NCBI GenBank assembly: GCA_902595065.1 | Contig: CACJOM010000001.1 | Span: forward strand, 255,463-319,462 | Direction: 5' to 3' | Length of the DNA: 64,000 nucleotides | Source: an uncultured SAR86 cluster bacterium | GTDB taxonomy: Bacteria; Pseudomonadota; Gammaproteobacteria; Magnimaribacterales; D2472 | Part shown: positions 44,873-57,126 of the stretch, piece by piece | Numbering within the stretch: position 1 is the stretch's first letter | Layout of the letters: every line of letters begins with the position of its first letter | Notes under the pieces: model-generated | The model's database searches: none | What the model saw: only the letters and a program-made list of their open reading frames with translations | What the model was told of the DNA's origin: nothing | Position numbers and translations under genes: made by a program

Positions 44873-46246
44873 ATGATCGATGAATCCATTTTTAGAGAAT
44901 ATGATATTCGGGGGATAGTGCCTGAACAAATAAATGAATTATCTATCAAAGCTATAGCCTCAGCGATAGCCACGAAATGCTATGATGAAAAAGTTCATGA
45001 ATTAGCTTTGGGAAGAGATGGGCGGCTTTCTGGGAGCAAAATAATCAATGCGCTCTCACAGGAGTTGCGTTTACTAGGTATTAACATTGTTAATGTGGGG
45101 ATAGTTACAAGTCCACTTTTATATTTTGCAGCAAAAAAATTAAATTCTATGTCCGGTGTCATGATCACAGGAAGTCACAATCCAAAAAATTATAATGGCT
45201 TTAAAATAGTAATAAATGATAAGCCAGTCTCAGGGACTGAGATGCTTAGTTTAATTTCAAATGAAATAATCCATTCCAAAGAAACTGGATCTGAAATTTT
45301 CAAAGAAGACTTAATGAAAGAATATATTTCTGAAGTCATCGCCCAAACATCAAAGAGCTCAAAAAAAATTAAAGTTGTTGTAGATTGCGGGAATGGATCA
45401 GCGGGAGAAATTGCCCCCAGGTTAATGCGTGCATTGGGACACGAAGTAATAGAATTATTTTGTGAAATAGATGGCAATTTTCCTAATCATCATCCGGATC
45501 CAGGAAAGCCTGAGAATCTCCAAGATCTTATAAGAACAGTAAAAAAAGAAGGCGCAGATATTGGGATTGCATTTGATGGAGACGGTGACAGGCTAGGCGT
45601 AGTTAGCAATCTAGGAGAGATTATTTATCCAGATCAGCTGATGATGATATTCAGTAAATCAGTATTACAAAATAGTCAAAATAAAGAAATTGTATTTGAT
45701 GTTAAGTGCACAAATTTACTTGGTGAAATTATTACTAATGCTGGCGGTATACCAATAATGTCTCCTACAGGACATTTTCACATTAAAAACACCCTAAAAA
45801 AAACCAATGCCCCTCTTGCCGGAGAGATGAGTGGGCATATCTTTTTTAACGATCAATGGTACGGCTTTGATGATGGGCATTATTCAGCTTTTAGACTCAT
45901 AGAAATTATGAAAAACTCTCAATCTTCTCTTAGCTCTATTTTTCAAGAACTACCAAAAGCCTTCTCCACGCCTGAAATGAATATAGATGTTGACGAAGAC
46001 AAAAAATTTAAAATAGTCGAAGGCTTTATTACAAATTCCGATTTTGGAGATGGGGAAAAGAATACAGTTGATGGCTTGAGAGTTAATTTTAAAGATGGCT
46101 GGGGTCTGCTTCGAGCCTCAAATACAACTCCAAAACTAGTTTTGAGATTTGAAGCTAAATCTCATGCAAGATTAAAAGAAATACAAGATATGTTTCTTGT
46201 TCAACTAAAAAAAATTGATGAATCAATCAACATTGAGCTAAGCTAA
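44873..46246 (+). CDS. algC: Phosphomannomutase/phosphoglucomutase
   Basis: Alpha-D-phosphohexomutase interconverting 6- and 1-phosphates of mannose or glucose for LPS and exopolysaccharide precursors. The N-terminal FREYDIRGIVPEQ, phosphoserine loop MITGSHNPKNYNGFKIV near residue 103, metal loop AFDGDGDRLG near 237, sugar-specificity loop GEMSGHIFF near 320 and C-terminal RASNTTPKLVLRFEA are all canonical. At 457 residues it matches Pseudomonas AlgC. slmA follows four bases after the stop. Confidence 0.92.
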   Translation: MIDESIFREYDIRGIVPEQINELSIKAIASAIATKCYDEKVHELALGRDGRLSGSKIINALSQELRLLGINIVNVGIVTSPLLYFAAKKLNSMSGVMITGSHNPKNYNGFKIVINDKPVSGTEMLSLISNEIIHSKETGSEIFKEDLMKEYISEVIAQTSKSSKKIKVVVDCGNGSAGEIAPRLMRALGHEVIELFCEIDGNFPNHHPDPGKPENLQDLIRTVKKEGADIGIAFDGDGDRLGVVSNLGEIIYPDQLMMIFSKSVLQNSQNKEIVFDVKCTNLLGEIITNAGGIPIMSPTGHFHIKNTLKKTNAPLAGEMSGHIFFNDQWYGFDDGHYSAFRLIEIMKNSQSSLSSIFQELPKAFSTPEMNIDVDEDKKFKIVEGFITNSDFGDGEKNTVDGLRVNFKDGWGLLRASNTTPKLVLRFEAKSHARLKEIQDMFLVQLKKIDESINIELS

Positions 46247-46250
46247 AGCA

Positions 46251-46823
46251 ATGCCAAAAGATAGAAAGCAAATTATTCTTCAAAGTTTAGCGAAACTGCT
46301 GGAAGAAAGAGATGCAACAAAAGTAACTACTGCAGTTTTGGCTTCTGAAAGCAGTATTACGGAAGCAGCGTTATATCGACATTTTCCTAGCAAGCGATCA
46401 ATTTTTTTAGAATTGTTTTCATTTTGCGATCAAACAATTTTTAATAAAGTTGGTGAAATCAAGAAAGAGTCTGAAATAGACTCACAGGAAAAAATAAGAT
46501 TAATATTCTTCTTTTATGCAATTTTTTTAGAAAAAAATAAAGGTTTTGCAAGAATATTGTCACGTGAAGCATTAGGTCCGAGCGAGCAAAATGTGATTGA
46601 TTCTGTAAACCAATTCTATGAAAGATTGGAGTTATCATTAAAACAATTACTTTCATCAAAAAAAGATTCACTAAAGCTGACAGCAGGTCAAAGCGCTCAT
46701 TTGATTACTTCTTTGATGGAAGGAATGATTTCACGTTTTATTAGGAGCAAATTCAAGGAAGTTCCTAGCAGTTATATTGAAAATTATTGGACTGTTATTT
46801 CCAAGAGTATTTTTAAGAGCTAA
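46251..46823 (+). CDS. slmA: Nucleoid occlusion factor SlmA (TetR-like)
   Basis: A 190-residue TetR-fold DNA-binding protein that blocks FtsZ assembly over the nucleoid. The N-terminal QIILQSLAKLLEERDATKVT and helix-turn-helix ITEAALYRHFPSKRSIFLEL match SlmA closely, and the C-terminal SLMEGMISRFIRSKFKEVPS corresponds to the CEGMLSRFVRSEFK segment of E. coli SlmA. An ordinary TetR repressor is the alternative, but these specific matches favour SlmA. It is downstream of algC and overlaps the convergent mrcA by four bases. Confidence 0.85.
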   Translation: MPKDRKQIILQSLAKLLEERDATKVTTAVLASESSITEAALYRHFPSKRSIFLELFSFCDQTIFNKVGEIKKESEIDSQEKIRLIFFFYAIFLEKNKGFARILSREALGPSEQNVIDSVNQFYERLELSLKQLLSSKKDSLKLTAGQSAHLITSLMEGMISRFIRSKFKEVPSSYIENYWTVISKSIFKS

Positions 46824-49255
46824 ATATCTTCATCTAAAGAAAGCTCAAAATAAGAATTTTGACTAGTCTCATCTACTGGCTTGCCTGTTTCACGATCAAC
46901 TCGAATATAAGAAAGGCCTTCTGGCATTTTCCAGTCTTCTTCAGGAAGATTGGTTGAAGCCGTTTGCATAAAATCAACCCAGGCAGGCAATGCTATAGTA
47001 GATCCAAACTCCATGTCTCCCAGAGAAGAAAAATCGTCAGTTCCAACCCAAACAGTTGTTACTAAATTATTATGAAATCCTGAAAACCAAGTGCTGATTG
47101 CATCATTTGTTGTTCCAGTCTTTCCAGCAATATCGTTGCGATTCAATACTTGGACTTTCCTTCTGTTGGTACCTTTCATGAGAGCTTCTCGCAAAATATC
47201 TTTTGTTATGTAGGTAACTCTAGGATCAATGAGACCAATGGATTCTTTATTGATAGGAGGCAACAAATAAAAAGGTTTAATCTCCTCGTTAATTTGGGTT
47301 CGAAACCATGGAAAAGCATCAATGTTTTTTTCCTTATTTTTTGTTTGTGGATTTTCAAAAATAATATTTCCTTTTCGGTCTAAAATTCTTTCTATAAAAA
47401 ATAAATCTTTTGGATCTTCAGAATTAGCTAAAATACTGTATGCCCTGACCATTTCTGCAGGAGAAAAACTCGATGAACCAAGCGCCAATGATAAATCTGG
47501 AGCAAGTCTAGATTTTGTAAAGCCAAACTTAGATAGATAATTTTGTGTGGCCGGTATTCCCATTTCTCTTAATAGTTTGATCGAAACCAAGTTTACTGAC
47601 TGCACTAAAGCCTCTCTTAATCTGATAGGCCCATAAAACTTACCTGTATAATTTTCAGGCCTCCAACTGCTTTCTAAATTAGAATCCTCGAAAATGATAG
47701 GAGCATCGTTTATTTTATCCGATGCCTTATATCCACTAGCAAAAGCTGCACTATAAATAAAAGGTTTAAAACTTGAGCCTGCTTGAGGATATGATTGTTT
47801 TACTCTATCAAAGTTGCTTTTTGAAAAATTTAATCCACCAATATAAGTTTTGATTGCACCATTGGATGGGTCTGTAGAAATAAATGCGACTTCAGCTTCT
47901 GGCACTTGATCAAGATAAATAGCTCCATTTAAATCCGATAAATATATAAGATCTCCTAAACGCAAAATGTCATAAAAATTTTGAGGTCGTGGACCAAATT
48001 TATTAATATTTATTCTTTGTCTTGCCCACTTATATGTATCGTTCCAAAATAAACTCTCTAACTGAAAAGTATTACTAAGATATGTGACTCTTTCAGGCTT
48101 TATATCGATGACTATCCCGCCTGAATGTTTGTCTAAATTTAAAAGCTCTGCAAAAAGGTCTCTGATAACAGATACATTAAGTTGCCTCATGCCTAACTTA
48201 TCTTCAGTGTTTGACTCTTCATACAAAACATTTAAATTGCCCATCTGTAATTCCTTGAAAACTAATTCAGGAATTCTAGATAAAAGATTTTTGGGCTCCC
48301 TCCAGCCATGCCGTTTGTCATATATGTATAGATTTTTTGCAATACTCTCAATGGCGTATTGCTGAAGCTTAGAGTCTATAGTAGTGATAACCGACAATCC
48401 GTCTTTATAAACTGACAAACCATATCTCTCAATCATTGCCTGTCTTGTAATTTCAGCAATGTATCTTCCATCTACTGAGAAGCTTGAGTTTAATTGTGTT
48501 AAGTTAATTGGTTCAGACTTTGCGATTAAAAACTGAGCCCTACCAATATATCCAAGTTTAAACATTCTCCCTAAAATCCAATTTCGTCTAATGACTGCTC
48601 TATCAGGAGAGCGGATCGGATTAATTCTTGAAGGCAGTTGGGCAGAAGATGCGAGCAACGCTGATTCGGAGAGAGTTAACTCATTGATAGATTTGGAAAA
48701 ATATTTATTTGCTGCAGCTTCCACTCCATAGGATCGGTTGCCTAAAAAGATAGTGTTTAAATATAAAGAAAAAATCTCTTCTTTGGTTAAAGAGCTTTCT
48801 AATTCAAAGGCAAGATAGATCTCTTTAATCTTTCTAATAATCTTTTGTTCTCTAGATAATAGATACCCCCTTACAACCTGCATTGAAATGGTGCCACCAC
48901 CGCTTACAATTTCTCCTGATTGAATCATTTGATAAAAAGCCCTTATCAATGATGGGATCCTAATACCTTGATGCTCAAAAAATTGATCATCTTCAGCTGC
49001 TAAAAATGCATTTTTAAGATTTTGTGGAATTTCCTTGTATTCAATTGTTCTTCTCTTTTGGTCGCCAAACTCTCCTATCAAAACCCCATCAGATGTAAAA
49101 ACCTTTAAAGGTATTTGCAAAACATCCTCATCAACCAAATTTATCTTAGGAAGACTGGGTTTAATAACAAGGTATCCGATACCAATGGTAAATATTGATA
49201 TAAGGGTCCCTATTAATGCAGCAACCAATGCCCAATTTATCAACCTAACAATCAT
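46820..49255 (-). CDS. mrcA: Penicillin-binding protein 1A
   Basis: Bifunctional peptidoglycan synthase of 811 residues. Cytoplasmic tail and membrane anchor at about 6-31; GT51 domain with AFLAAEDDQFFEHQGI, GGGTISMQVVRG and KIKEIYLAFELESSLTKEEI; an inserted OB-like region (about 320-460); transpeptidase domain with catalytic Ser in AGSSFKPFIYSAAF, the SVNL triad and AGKTGTTNDAISTWFSG near residue 710. It diverges from aroK across 109 bases. In Pseudomonas pilMNOPQ sit between these two genes; none is present here. Confidence 0.95.
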   Translation of the reverse strand: MIVRLINWALVAALIGTLISIFTIGIGYLVIKPSLPKINLVDEDVLQIPLKVFTSDGVLIGEFGDQKRRTIEYKEIPQNLKNAFLAAEDDQFFEHQGIRIPSLIRAFYQMIQSGEIVSGGGTISMQVVRGYLLSREQKIIRKIKEIYLAFELESSLTKEEIFSLYLNTIFLGNRSYGVEAAANKYFSKSINELTLSESALLASSAQLPSRINPIRSPDRAVIRRNWILGRMFKLGYIGRAQFLIAKSEPINLTQLNSSFSVDGRYIAEITRQAMIERYGLSVYKDGLSVITTIDSKLQQYAIESIAKNLYIYDKRHGWREPKNLLSRIPELVFKELQMGNLNVLYEESNTEDKLGMRQLNVSVIRDLFAELLNLDKHSGGIVIDIKPERVTYLSNTFQLESLFWNDTYKWARQRININKFGPRPQNFYDILRLGDLIYLSDLNGAIYLDQVPEAEVAFISTDPSNGAIKTYIGGLNFSKSNFDRVKQSYPQAGSSFKPFIYSAAFASGYKASDKINDAPIIFEDSNLESSWRPENYTGKFYGPIRLREALVQSVNLVSIKLLREMGIPATQNYLSKFGFTKSRLAPDLSLALGSSSFSPAEMVRAYSILANSEDPKDLFFIERILDRKGNIIFENPQTKNKEKNIDAFPWFRTQINEEIKPFYLLPPINKESIGLIDPRVTYITKDILREALMKGTNRRKVQVLNRNDIAGKTGTTNDAISTWFSGFHNNLVTTVWVGTDDFSSLGDMEFGSTIALPAWVDFMQTASTNLPEEDWKMPEGLSYIRVDRETGKPVDETSQNSYFELSLDEDI

Positions 49256-49298
49256 ACAAATTAAATACTGATGTTTTTAAATTTTACTATTAAATTTT

Positions 49299-49326
49299 TT
49301 GACACATGAATTAGAATTATTTTACT
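49299..49326 (+). promoter_or_regulatory. Possible sigma-70 promoter for aroK-aroB
   Basis: A perfect -35 hexamer TTGACA at 49299-49304 is followed after 16 bases by TTTACT at 49321-49326. This would give a leader of about 30 bases before ATG 49365. The -10 match is only moderate. Confidence 0.4.
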
Positions 49327-49364
49327 CCTATAAATGATAGAATCAGCAACTTAAAAAACTTAGT

Positions 49365-49874
49365 ATGAATATTTTTATTGTCGGCCCTATGGGTTCTGGA
49401 AAAACCACCGTTGGAAAAATTGTGGCTGATGAGCTATTTCTAGATTTTCATGATACCGATGCAAAGATCGAAGAAAGTACAGGGGTAACAATAGACTGGA
49501 TTTTTGATATTGAGGGTGAGGCAGGATTTCGAAAGCGAGAAACTTCAACATTAAAAGAAATGGTAGCATTGAATTCAATTGTTCTAGCAACCGGTGGAGG
49601 CATAGTGATTGAAGAAGAAAACAGAGAGCTATTAGCATCAAGAGGTACTGTTTTCTACCTGCACACCCCATTAAATACTCAAGTTGAAAGAACTGCCAAG
49701 GATAAAGATAGACCATTATTAAAAGATCAAAATCCAGAAAAAGTCTTATCAGACCTTCAAAAATCAAGACAGTCTTTATACGAAGATGTATCTGATCACA
49801 TCATCAATACCGAAAATAAGAGCGGCTCTATGGTTGCAAATGAAATTGTGAAACTGGTTAAAAATTATGGCTAA
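49365..49874 (+). CDS. aroK: Shikimate kinase
   Basis: Phosphorylates shikimate at the fifth step of the pathway. The P-loop is IVGPMGSGKTTVGKIVA, the shikimate-binding Asp lies in DFHDTDAKIEESTG, EAGFRKRETSTLKEM supplies the Arg, and ATGGGIVIEEENRELL follows; KDKDRPLL forms the lid. The 169 residues are normal. The stop overlaps the aroB start by eight bases, the classic aroK-aroB coupling. Confidence 0.95.
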   Translation: MNIFIVGPMGSGKTTVGKIVADELFLDFHDTDAKIEESTGVTIDWIFDIEGEAGFRKRETSTLKEMVALNSIVLATGGGIVIEEENRELLASRGTVFYLHTPLNTQVERTAKDKDRPLLKDQNPEKVLSDLQKSRQSLYEDVSDHIINTENKSGSMVANEIVKLVKNYG

Positions 49875-50940
49875 AGAGCTATTTGCGGGCCAAAAAAAAA
49901 ATAAATATAGAATTGTAATTAGCAAAAAGGCTGTCTCAAAAAAAAATCTTGCCCCCCTCCTGAAAGGGCATAATAAGATTCTTATCATCTCAGATAATGG
50001 TGTACCTACAAAGATAATCAAAACAATAACTGAGATCTGCAAACCTTCAATCAAAGTTTTTAAAATAATTCTGCAACATGGAGAAAAATCAAAATCCATT
50101 CAAAACTTTGAAAAAATACTAAATTTTCTAGCAGATAAAAATTTTGATAGAACTGATTTAATAGTTGCTGCAGGTGGTGGGGTTGTTGGAGATATCTCTG
50201 GATATGTTGCTAGCTCATATTTAAGAGGCATCCAATTTATTCAGATACCGACAACACTTCTTGCGCAAGTAGATTCATCTGTTGGCGGCAAGACAGCAAT
50301 TAATATTTCAGCTGGCAAAAATCTTATTGGAGCATTTTATAATCCAAAAGGTGTTTTGATTGATACTGCTGCTCTTAACACACTTACAAAAAGAGAATTT
50401 AAGGCTGGGTTAGCAGAGGTAATAAAATATGCCTTAATTCAAAATAGAACCCTTTTCTTGCTGCTTAAAAAGTATTCTCTGGAAATTTTATCAATGGATC
50501 ATAGAATTATTGAAGAAATGATCTTTTTGTCTGTTCAAACCAAAGCAAAAATTGTTACAAAAGATGAAAAAGAAAATGGTATCCGTGCGATTTTGAACTT
50601 CGGCCATACTTTTGGTCACGCCATTGAAGCACATGGTAAATATAGAAAAATTCTTCATGGAGAAGCTGTTGCTAAAGGTATGAAGATTGCATCTAAAATT
50701 TCCTATTTAGAAAGTCTAATCTCCCTAAAAGAATATCAAGAGGTTGTTAACTTATTACAACTGTTTGAATTTGATCTTTCTCTTGAACAATACAAATACA
50801 AGGAATTAAAACCTTACGTATTAAGAGATAAAAAAATTAAAGAAGGGCAATTGAATCTCGTGCTACTTAATAAAATATCAAATGCGATTGTGACTGATTC
50901 ATTTAATGCAAAGAATCTGCAAAGAGGCCTTCAAGATTAA
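49867..50940 (+). CDS. aroB: 3-dehydroquinate synthase
   Basis: NAD- and zinc-dependent enzyme forming the first carbocycle of the shikimate pathway. GGGVVGDISGYVASSYLRGI, PTTLLAQVDSSVGGKTAIN, the metal Glu in KAGLAEVIKYALIQ, and NFGHTFGHAIEAH are all present in order; 357 residues is typical. The product of the DAHP synthase gene at 7274 is its substrate. It ends one base from the convergent gltB stop codon, where damX or gltB would follow on the same strand in relatives. Confidence 0.95.
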   Translation: MAKELFAGQKKNKYRIVISKKAVSKKNLAPLLKGHNKILIISDNGVPTKIIKTITEICKPSIKVFKIILQHGEKSKSIQNFEKILNFLADKNFDRTDLIVAAGGGVVGDISGYVASSYLRGIQFIQIPTTLLAQVDSSVGGKTAINISAGKNLIGAFYNPKGVLIDTAALNTLTKREFKAGLAEVIKYALIQNRTLFLLLKKYSLEILSMDHRIIEEMIFLSVQTKAKIVTKDEKENGIRAILNFGHTFGHAIEAHGKYRKILHGEAVAKGMKIASKISYLESLISLKEYQEVVNLLQLFEFDLSLEQYKYKELKPYVLRDKKIKEGQLNLVLLNKISNAIVTDSFNAKNLQRGLQD

Positions 50941-50941
50941 A

Positions 50942-53900
50942 TTAAGCAGCGTTAGCTGTGGTAGCTTTTAATAGATCTTGTATATTTAAAGCTGCAGGTG
51001 ATACCAACCAAAATGATGGTTGAAATCTATCAAATTCATTCAAAATTAATTTTGCTCTCTCGCTTTTAGTTTCTTTAATATGACGGGCAAGAATTTGTTT
51101 TAAGAATTTTCTGTGAGACTCCATTTCTTCACTCACAATTCTATCTAAGTTAATAAGAGCTCGATTACACTGATCAAAGAATCTTCTATCTGTATCTAGA
51201 ACATAGGCAAAACCACCTGTCATTCCTGCTCCAAAATTAGCACCTACATCTCCCAAAACGGTAACATGTCCACCAGTCATATATTCACAACAATGATCTC
51301 CTGCACCTTCAATGACAGCAGATGCTCCAGAATTCCTTACTGCGAATCTTTCACCAACACATCCTCCTACATATAGCTCCCCACCTGTTGCACCATACAA
51401 AGCTGTATTGCCAACTAAAACAGTCGGAGAGTCTTGAGAGGCATATTCAGCAGAGCTAGAAATTACTATTTTTCCTCCATTCATACCTTTACCTACATAA
51501 TCATTTGCATCACCATATAATTTTAGATTTAAGCCAGTCGGATTCCACACACCGAAGCTTTGTCCCGCAGACCCAGTAAAATGAAGAGTTTGTTGTTGCT
51601 TTAAACCCTGCTCACCATATAAAGATGCGATATAACCAGAAGCCTGAGCCCCAACCGATCTATCCCGATTTGAAATTTTATAATGAAAGTCAGATTTATG
51701 ATTTTTAGAGATTGCAAATTTTATATCTTGAAGAATTTTTACATTTAAACTTCCTTTATCCCATGGATCATTTGACGAAGCAGTACAGAAATGTGAAGCA
51801 GTTGATTTTTTATCGGAATATAAAATTGGAGATAGATCTATGTTTTTTGTAGAGGGATTTTCTTGCGTAATATCTTTAAGATATTGAGTTTGGCCAATAA
51901 TGGATTCGAGGTTGGGAACCCCAAGCCTTACTAAAATTTCTTGCACTTCATTTGCAATGAATGAAAAGTAATTAATAACGCGCTCTTTCTCACCAATATA
52001 ATGATGATCAATGATATCTCTTCTTTGGGTGGCTACGCCTGTTGCACAATTATTCAGATGGCAAATTCTTAAATATTTACAACCCATTGCAATCATTGGG
52101 CCTGTTCCAAAACCAAATGACTCTGCGCCAAGAATTGCTGCTTTAACTACATCTAATCCTGTTTTCAAGCCTCCATCAGCTTGCAGTCTTACTTTATGTC
52201 GTAAATTGCTTGCCCTTAAAGCTTGATGTGCCTCAGATAATCCGAGTTCCCATGGGGAGCCTGCATAACGAATTGAAGATAATGGGCTTGCGCCTGTCCC
52301 ACCATCATGACCAGATATGGTTATCAAATCTGCATAAGCCTTAGCAACGCCAGCTGCAATTGTTCCTACTCCAGGCTCAGAAACTAATTTAACTGATACT
52401 AAAGCTTGTGAATTTACTTGTTTTAAATCAAAGATTAATTGAGCTAAATCTTCAATCGAGTATATGTCATGATGAGGCGGAGGTGAGATCAGGGTGATTC
52501 CAGGAGTTGAATATCTAAGCTTTGCAATTAACGAATTAACTTTACCTCCTGGAAGTTGCCCACCCTCGCCTGGTTTGGCGCCCTGTGCAATTTTAATTTG
52601 CAAAACTTCCGCATTGACTAAATATTCGGGAGTGACTCCAAATCGGCCAGAGGCAACCTGTTTAATTTTTGACATTTTAGAAGTGCCATATCTTTCTTTT
52701 GCCTCGCCACCCTCTCCAGAATTAGATCTTGCTCCCATGCTATTCATTGCTTCGGCAAGTGTCTCATGAGCATCTGGAGATAAAGCGCCAAGGCTCATGC
52801 CTGCTGAATCAAACTTTTTGAGTAGCAGTTTTGTATCATAAAGCTCGACCTTGCTTGGTTTTTTTGGAAATTTAAGCTCCATTAAATCTCTCAGCATTGC
52901 GGGATCTCGAAGATTAACAAGGTCAGCATATTCTTGATATGCTTGATTTGATCCTGTACTAACAGCTTCTTGGAGTTTTTTTACTACCTCAGGATTATAA
53001 GTATGATATTCGCCACCATGAACAAATTTTAATAGCCCCCCAAGACCAATTTCACTGACATTTGAATTTGCATATCTAGCTAAAGATCGCATTTCAGCAT
53101 CTAAGTCTTCAAAAGTTTTGCCACCAACCCTGCTCACAGTATTAGTAAAGGAAGCATCTACCACATCACCACTTAGGCCTACAATCTCATGAAGTTGAGA
53201 TCCCCGATAACTTGAAATCGTTGATATGCCAATTTTAGAAATAATTTTTAAGAGCCCTTTATTGATGCCTTTACGGTATTTGGCGCAGTTTGCTGTTGGA
53301 CTACCCTTTAGCTCTTTACGATGTGTTAAATCTAAGATAGTTTGAAATGCTAACCATGGAAAAACAGCCGTTGCACCAAAACTAAGCAAACACGCAATTT
53401 GATGTGTATCTCTAGCTGAAGCGGAACTTACAATTAAGTTTGCGTCTGATCTAAGACCTAGTCTTACTAATTCTTGATGTATGCAGCCAACTGCTAATAG
53501 AGCATTAATAGAAAGCTTGTTACCATCAGGCAATTTTTCATTTAAGTGAATAATTACCTCTCCCTTTCGAACAGCGGCAACTACTTTTTTAGTAAGAGCT
53601 TTCAAAGCATCTTTGAGATTTGATTTAGGAGAGTACTGCAAATCAAAATTCTTCGAAGAAAAATATGTATTTTTTAATAATGCTGAGAGCTTTTTATGCG
53701 AAAGGACAGGAGATGTGCTGACAATTCTTCGGGCATGATCTTTTGATTCTTCAAAAATATTTAACTCTGGACCAAAGCATGCCTCCAACGACATCACGCT
53801 TGACTCTCTTAAAGAGTCAATGGGAGGATTTGTTACCTGAGCAAATTGTTGTCTAAAAAAATCATATATCGATCTTGGCATTGAACTTAACATCGCCAAT

Positions 53901-55390
53901 GCTGTGTCATCACCCATGGAGCCTGTACCCTCTAGACCATCAAGCGCAAGGGGTTTAATTACAGACACCCTTTCCTCGTTATATAAAGAAAATAGTTTCG
54001 ATGATTTTATGAATTGAGAATGCGGAATCTTTTTAATTCCTGGCCCTTCAAAAGCATCTAAAGTAGATTCAAGATAAATTGCAGATTTTTTTAGCCACTC
54101 TCGATAAGGTTTACTTGTTTTTAATTGATCATCAATCATCTTTTGATCAAGAATTTCACCAGACTCAGTGTTTACCGCAAAAATACCGCCAGGACTTAAA
54201 CGCCCTTTCTGGAGAATCTCTTCATCAGCTGCTGGATAAATACCGGTCTCAGAAGCCACTGTAATCATTCCATTAGTCAATACTTGATATCTTGCTGGCC
54301 TTAAGCCATTTCTATCCAAAACACAGATTGCCCACTCCCCATCCGACATAACAATACCAGCTGGGCCATCCCATGCCTCCATATGCATTGAGTTATATTC
54401 ATGAAAGGCTCTAACCTCAGGATCCATGGTATGAATATTTTGCCAAGCAGGCGGCAAGACCATTCGAATTGATCGAAAGAAATTAATTCCACCTTTGACT
54501 AAAAGCTCAATCATATTATCTAGCGCTGATGAATCAGACCCAGTTTCGTTAACAAGTGATTTAAATTTACTAATGCCTGGAATAAGAGGAGTAGAGAATT
54601 TAGAAGCGCGTGCTTTTACCCAGTTTCTATTTCCTCTGATCGCATTTATTTCTCCGTTATGAGCAAGCAACCTAAAAGGTTGAGCTAAATGCCATCTTGG
54701 TTGGGTGTTTGTAGAGAATCTTTGATGAAACAAACAAACCTTAGCTGTGAATGATTTTTTTGCTATGTCTACATAAAAGTTACTAATTGCATCTGGCAGC
54801 ATCAAACCTTTATAAACAATTGTTTGACTAGACATGCTAGAGACATATAGTTTCTCATCATCGTTATGCAGTTCTTCTATTTTCTTTCTAGCTTGAAGTA
54901 AACATGATTCAAATCTATTTTTATTAAAATCTTTTGAAATTGGAGTTATGAATATTTGATTAATTTTGGGTAAAGATTCAAGCGCTATTTCACCGAGAAC
55001 AGATTTATTAATTGGTACTTCTCGAATACATTCAAAAATTAGATTTTCAGATTTAAGAATTTTCTTAATTGAAGGTATGTCTTTTTGAAGACCGGCAGAT
55101 GAAAAAATTTGGGCTACACCAAATAATTCAGGCAATTGGATTTTCAATTCTTTTTTTATTCTCTTTTGAAAGAATTTTTGGTTGAGATCAAATAATAGAC
55201 CGCAACCATCACCTGTTTTACCGTCTGCTCCAATTGCACCTCTATGTGTCATGCTTGTGAGACCAGCAATGGAACGGTTAACTACTTCTCTATTTTGCAC
55301 TCCATTTCTATTAACTATTAATCCAAAGCCACAATTATCTTTAGCTTGAGATTCTTGATAAAGCGATAAACTTGTACTTTGTTGTGGCAT
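50942..55390 (-). CDS. gltB: Glutamate synthase large (alpha) subunit
   Basis: NADPH-GOGAT large subunit, 1482 residues. A 19-residue propeptide precedes the mature N-terminal nucleophile Cys20 in DNCGFGLIVNRNG. The amidotransferase domain has LTSMTHRGAIGADGKTGDGC and NGEINAIRGNRNW. The FMN synthase domain carries SGEGGEAKERYGTSKMSKIK, the GHDGGTGASPLSSI loop and the 3Fe-4S cysteines in GCKYLRICHLNNCATGVATQ. The glycine-rich GXGXG domain ends the protein. It is transcribed away from gltD, unlike the usual gltBD operon. Confidence 0.96.
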   Translation of the reverse strand: MPQQSTSLSLYQESQAKDNCGFGLIVNRNGVQNREVVNRSIAGLTSMTHRGAIGADGKTGDGCGLLFDLNQKFFQKRIKKELKIQLPELFGVAQIFSSAGLQKDIPSIKKILKSENLIFECIREVPINKSVLGEIALESLPKINQIFITPISKDFNKNRFESCLLQARKKIEELHNDDEKLYVSSMSSQTIVYKGLMLPDAISNFYVDIAKKSFTAKVCLFHQRFSTNTQPRWHLAQPFRLLAHNGEINAIRGNRNWVKARASKFSTPLIPGISKFKSLVNETGSDSSALDNMIELLVKGGINFFRSIRMVLPPAWQNIHTMDPEVRAFHEYNSMHMEAWDGPAGIVMSDGEWAICVLDRNGLRPARYQVLTNGMITVASETGIYPAADEEILQKGRLSPGGIFAVNTESGEILDQKMIDDQLKTSKPYREWLKKSAIYLESTLDAFEGPGIKKIPHSQFIKSSKLFSLYNEERVSVIKPLALDGLEGTGSMGDDTALAMLSSMPRSIYDFFRQQFAQVTNPPIDSLRESSVMSLEACFGPELNIFEESKDHARRIVSTSPVLSHKKLSALLKNTYFSSKNFDLQYSPKSNLKDALKALTKKVVAAVRKGEVIIHLNEKLPDGNKLSINALLAVGCIHQELVRLGLRSDANLIVSSASARDTHQIACLLSFGATAVFPWLAFQTILDLTHRKELKGSPTANCAKYRKGINKGLLKIISKIGISTISSYRGSQLHEIVGLSGDVVDASFTNTVSRVGGKTFEDLDAEMRSLARYANSNVSEIGLGGLLKFVHGGEYHTYNPEVVKKLQEAVSTGSNQAYQEYADLVNLRDPAMLRDLMELKFPKKPSKVELYDTKLLLKKFDSAGMSLGALSPDAHETLAEAMNSMGARSNSGEGGEAKERYGTSKMSKIKQVASGRFGVTPEYLVNAEVLQIKIAQGAKPGEGGQLPGGKVNSLIAKLRYSTPGITLISPPPHHDIYSIEDLAQLIFDLKQVNSQALVSVKLVSEPGVGTIAAGVAKAYADLITISGHDGGTGASPLSSIRYAGSPWELGLSEAHQALRASNLRHKVRLQADGGLKTGLDVVKAAILGAESFGFGTGPMIAMGCKYLRICHLNNCATGVATQRRDIIDHHYIGEKERVINYFSFIANEVQEILVRLGVPNLESIIGQTQYLKDITQENPSTKNIDLSPILYSDKKSTASHFCTASSNDPWDKGSLNVKILQDIKFAISKNHKSDFHYKISNRDRSVGAQASGYIASLYGEQGLKQQQTLHFTGSAGQSFGVWNPTGLNLKLYGDANDYVGKGMNGGKIVISSSAEYASQDSPTVLVGNTALYGATGGELYVGGCVGERFAVRNSGASAVIEGAGDHCCEYMTGGHVTVLGDVGANFGAGMTGGFAYVLDTDRRFFDQCNRALINLDRIVSEEMESHRKFLKQILARHIKETKSERAKLILNEFDRFQPSFWLVSPAALNIQDLLKATTANAA

Positions 55391-55392
55391 AA

Positions 55393-57125
<1,733 letters not shown>

Positions 57126-57126
<1 letters not shown>

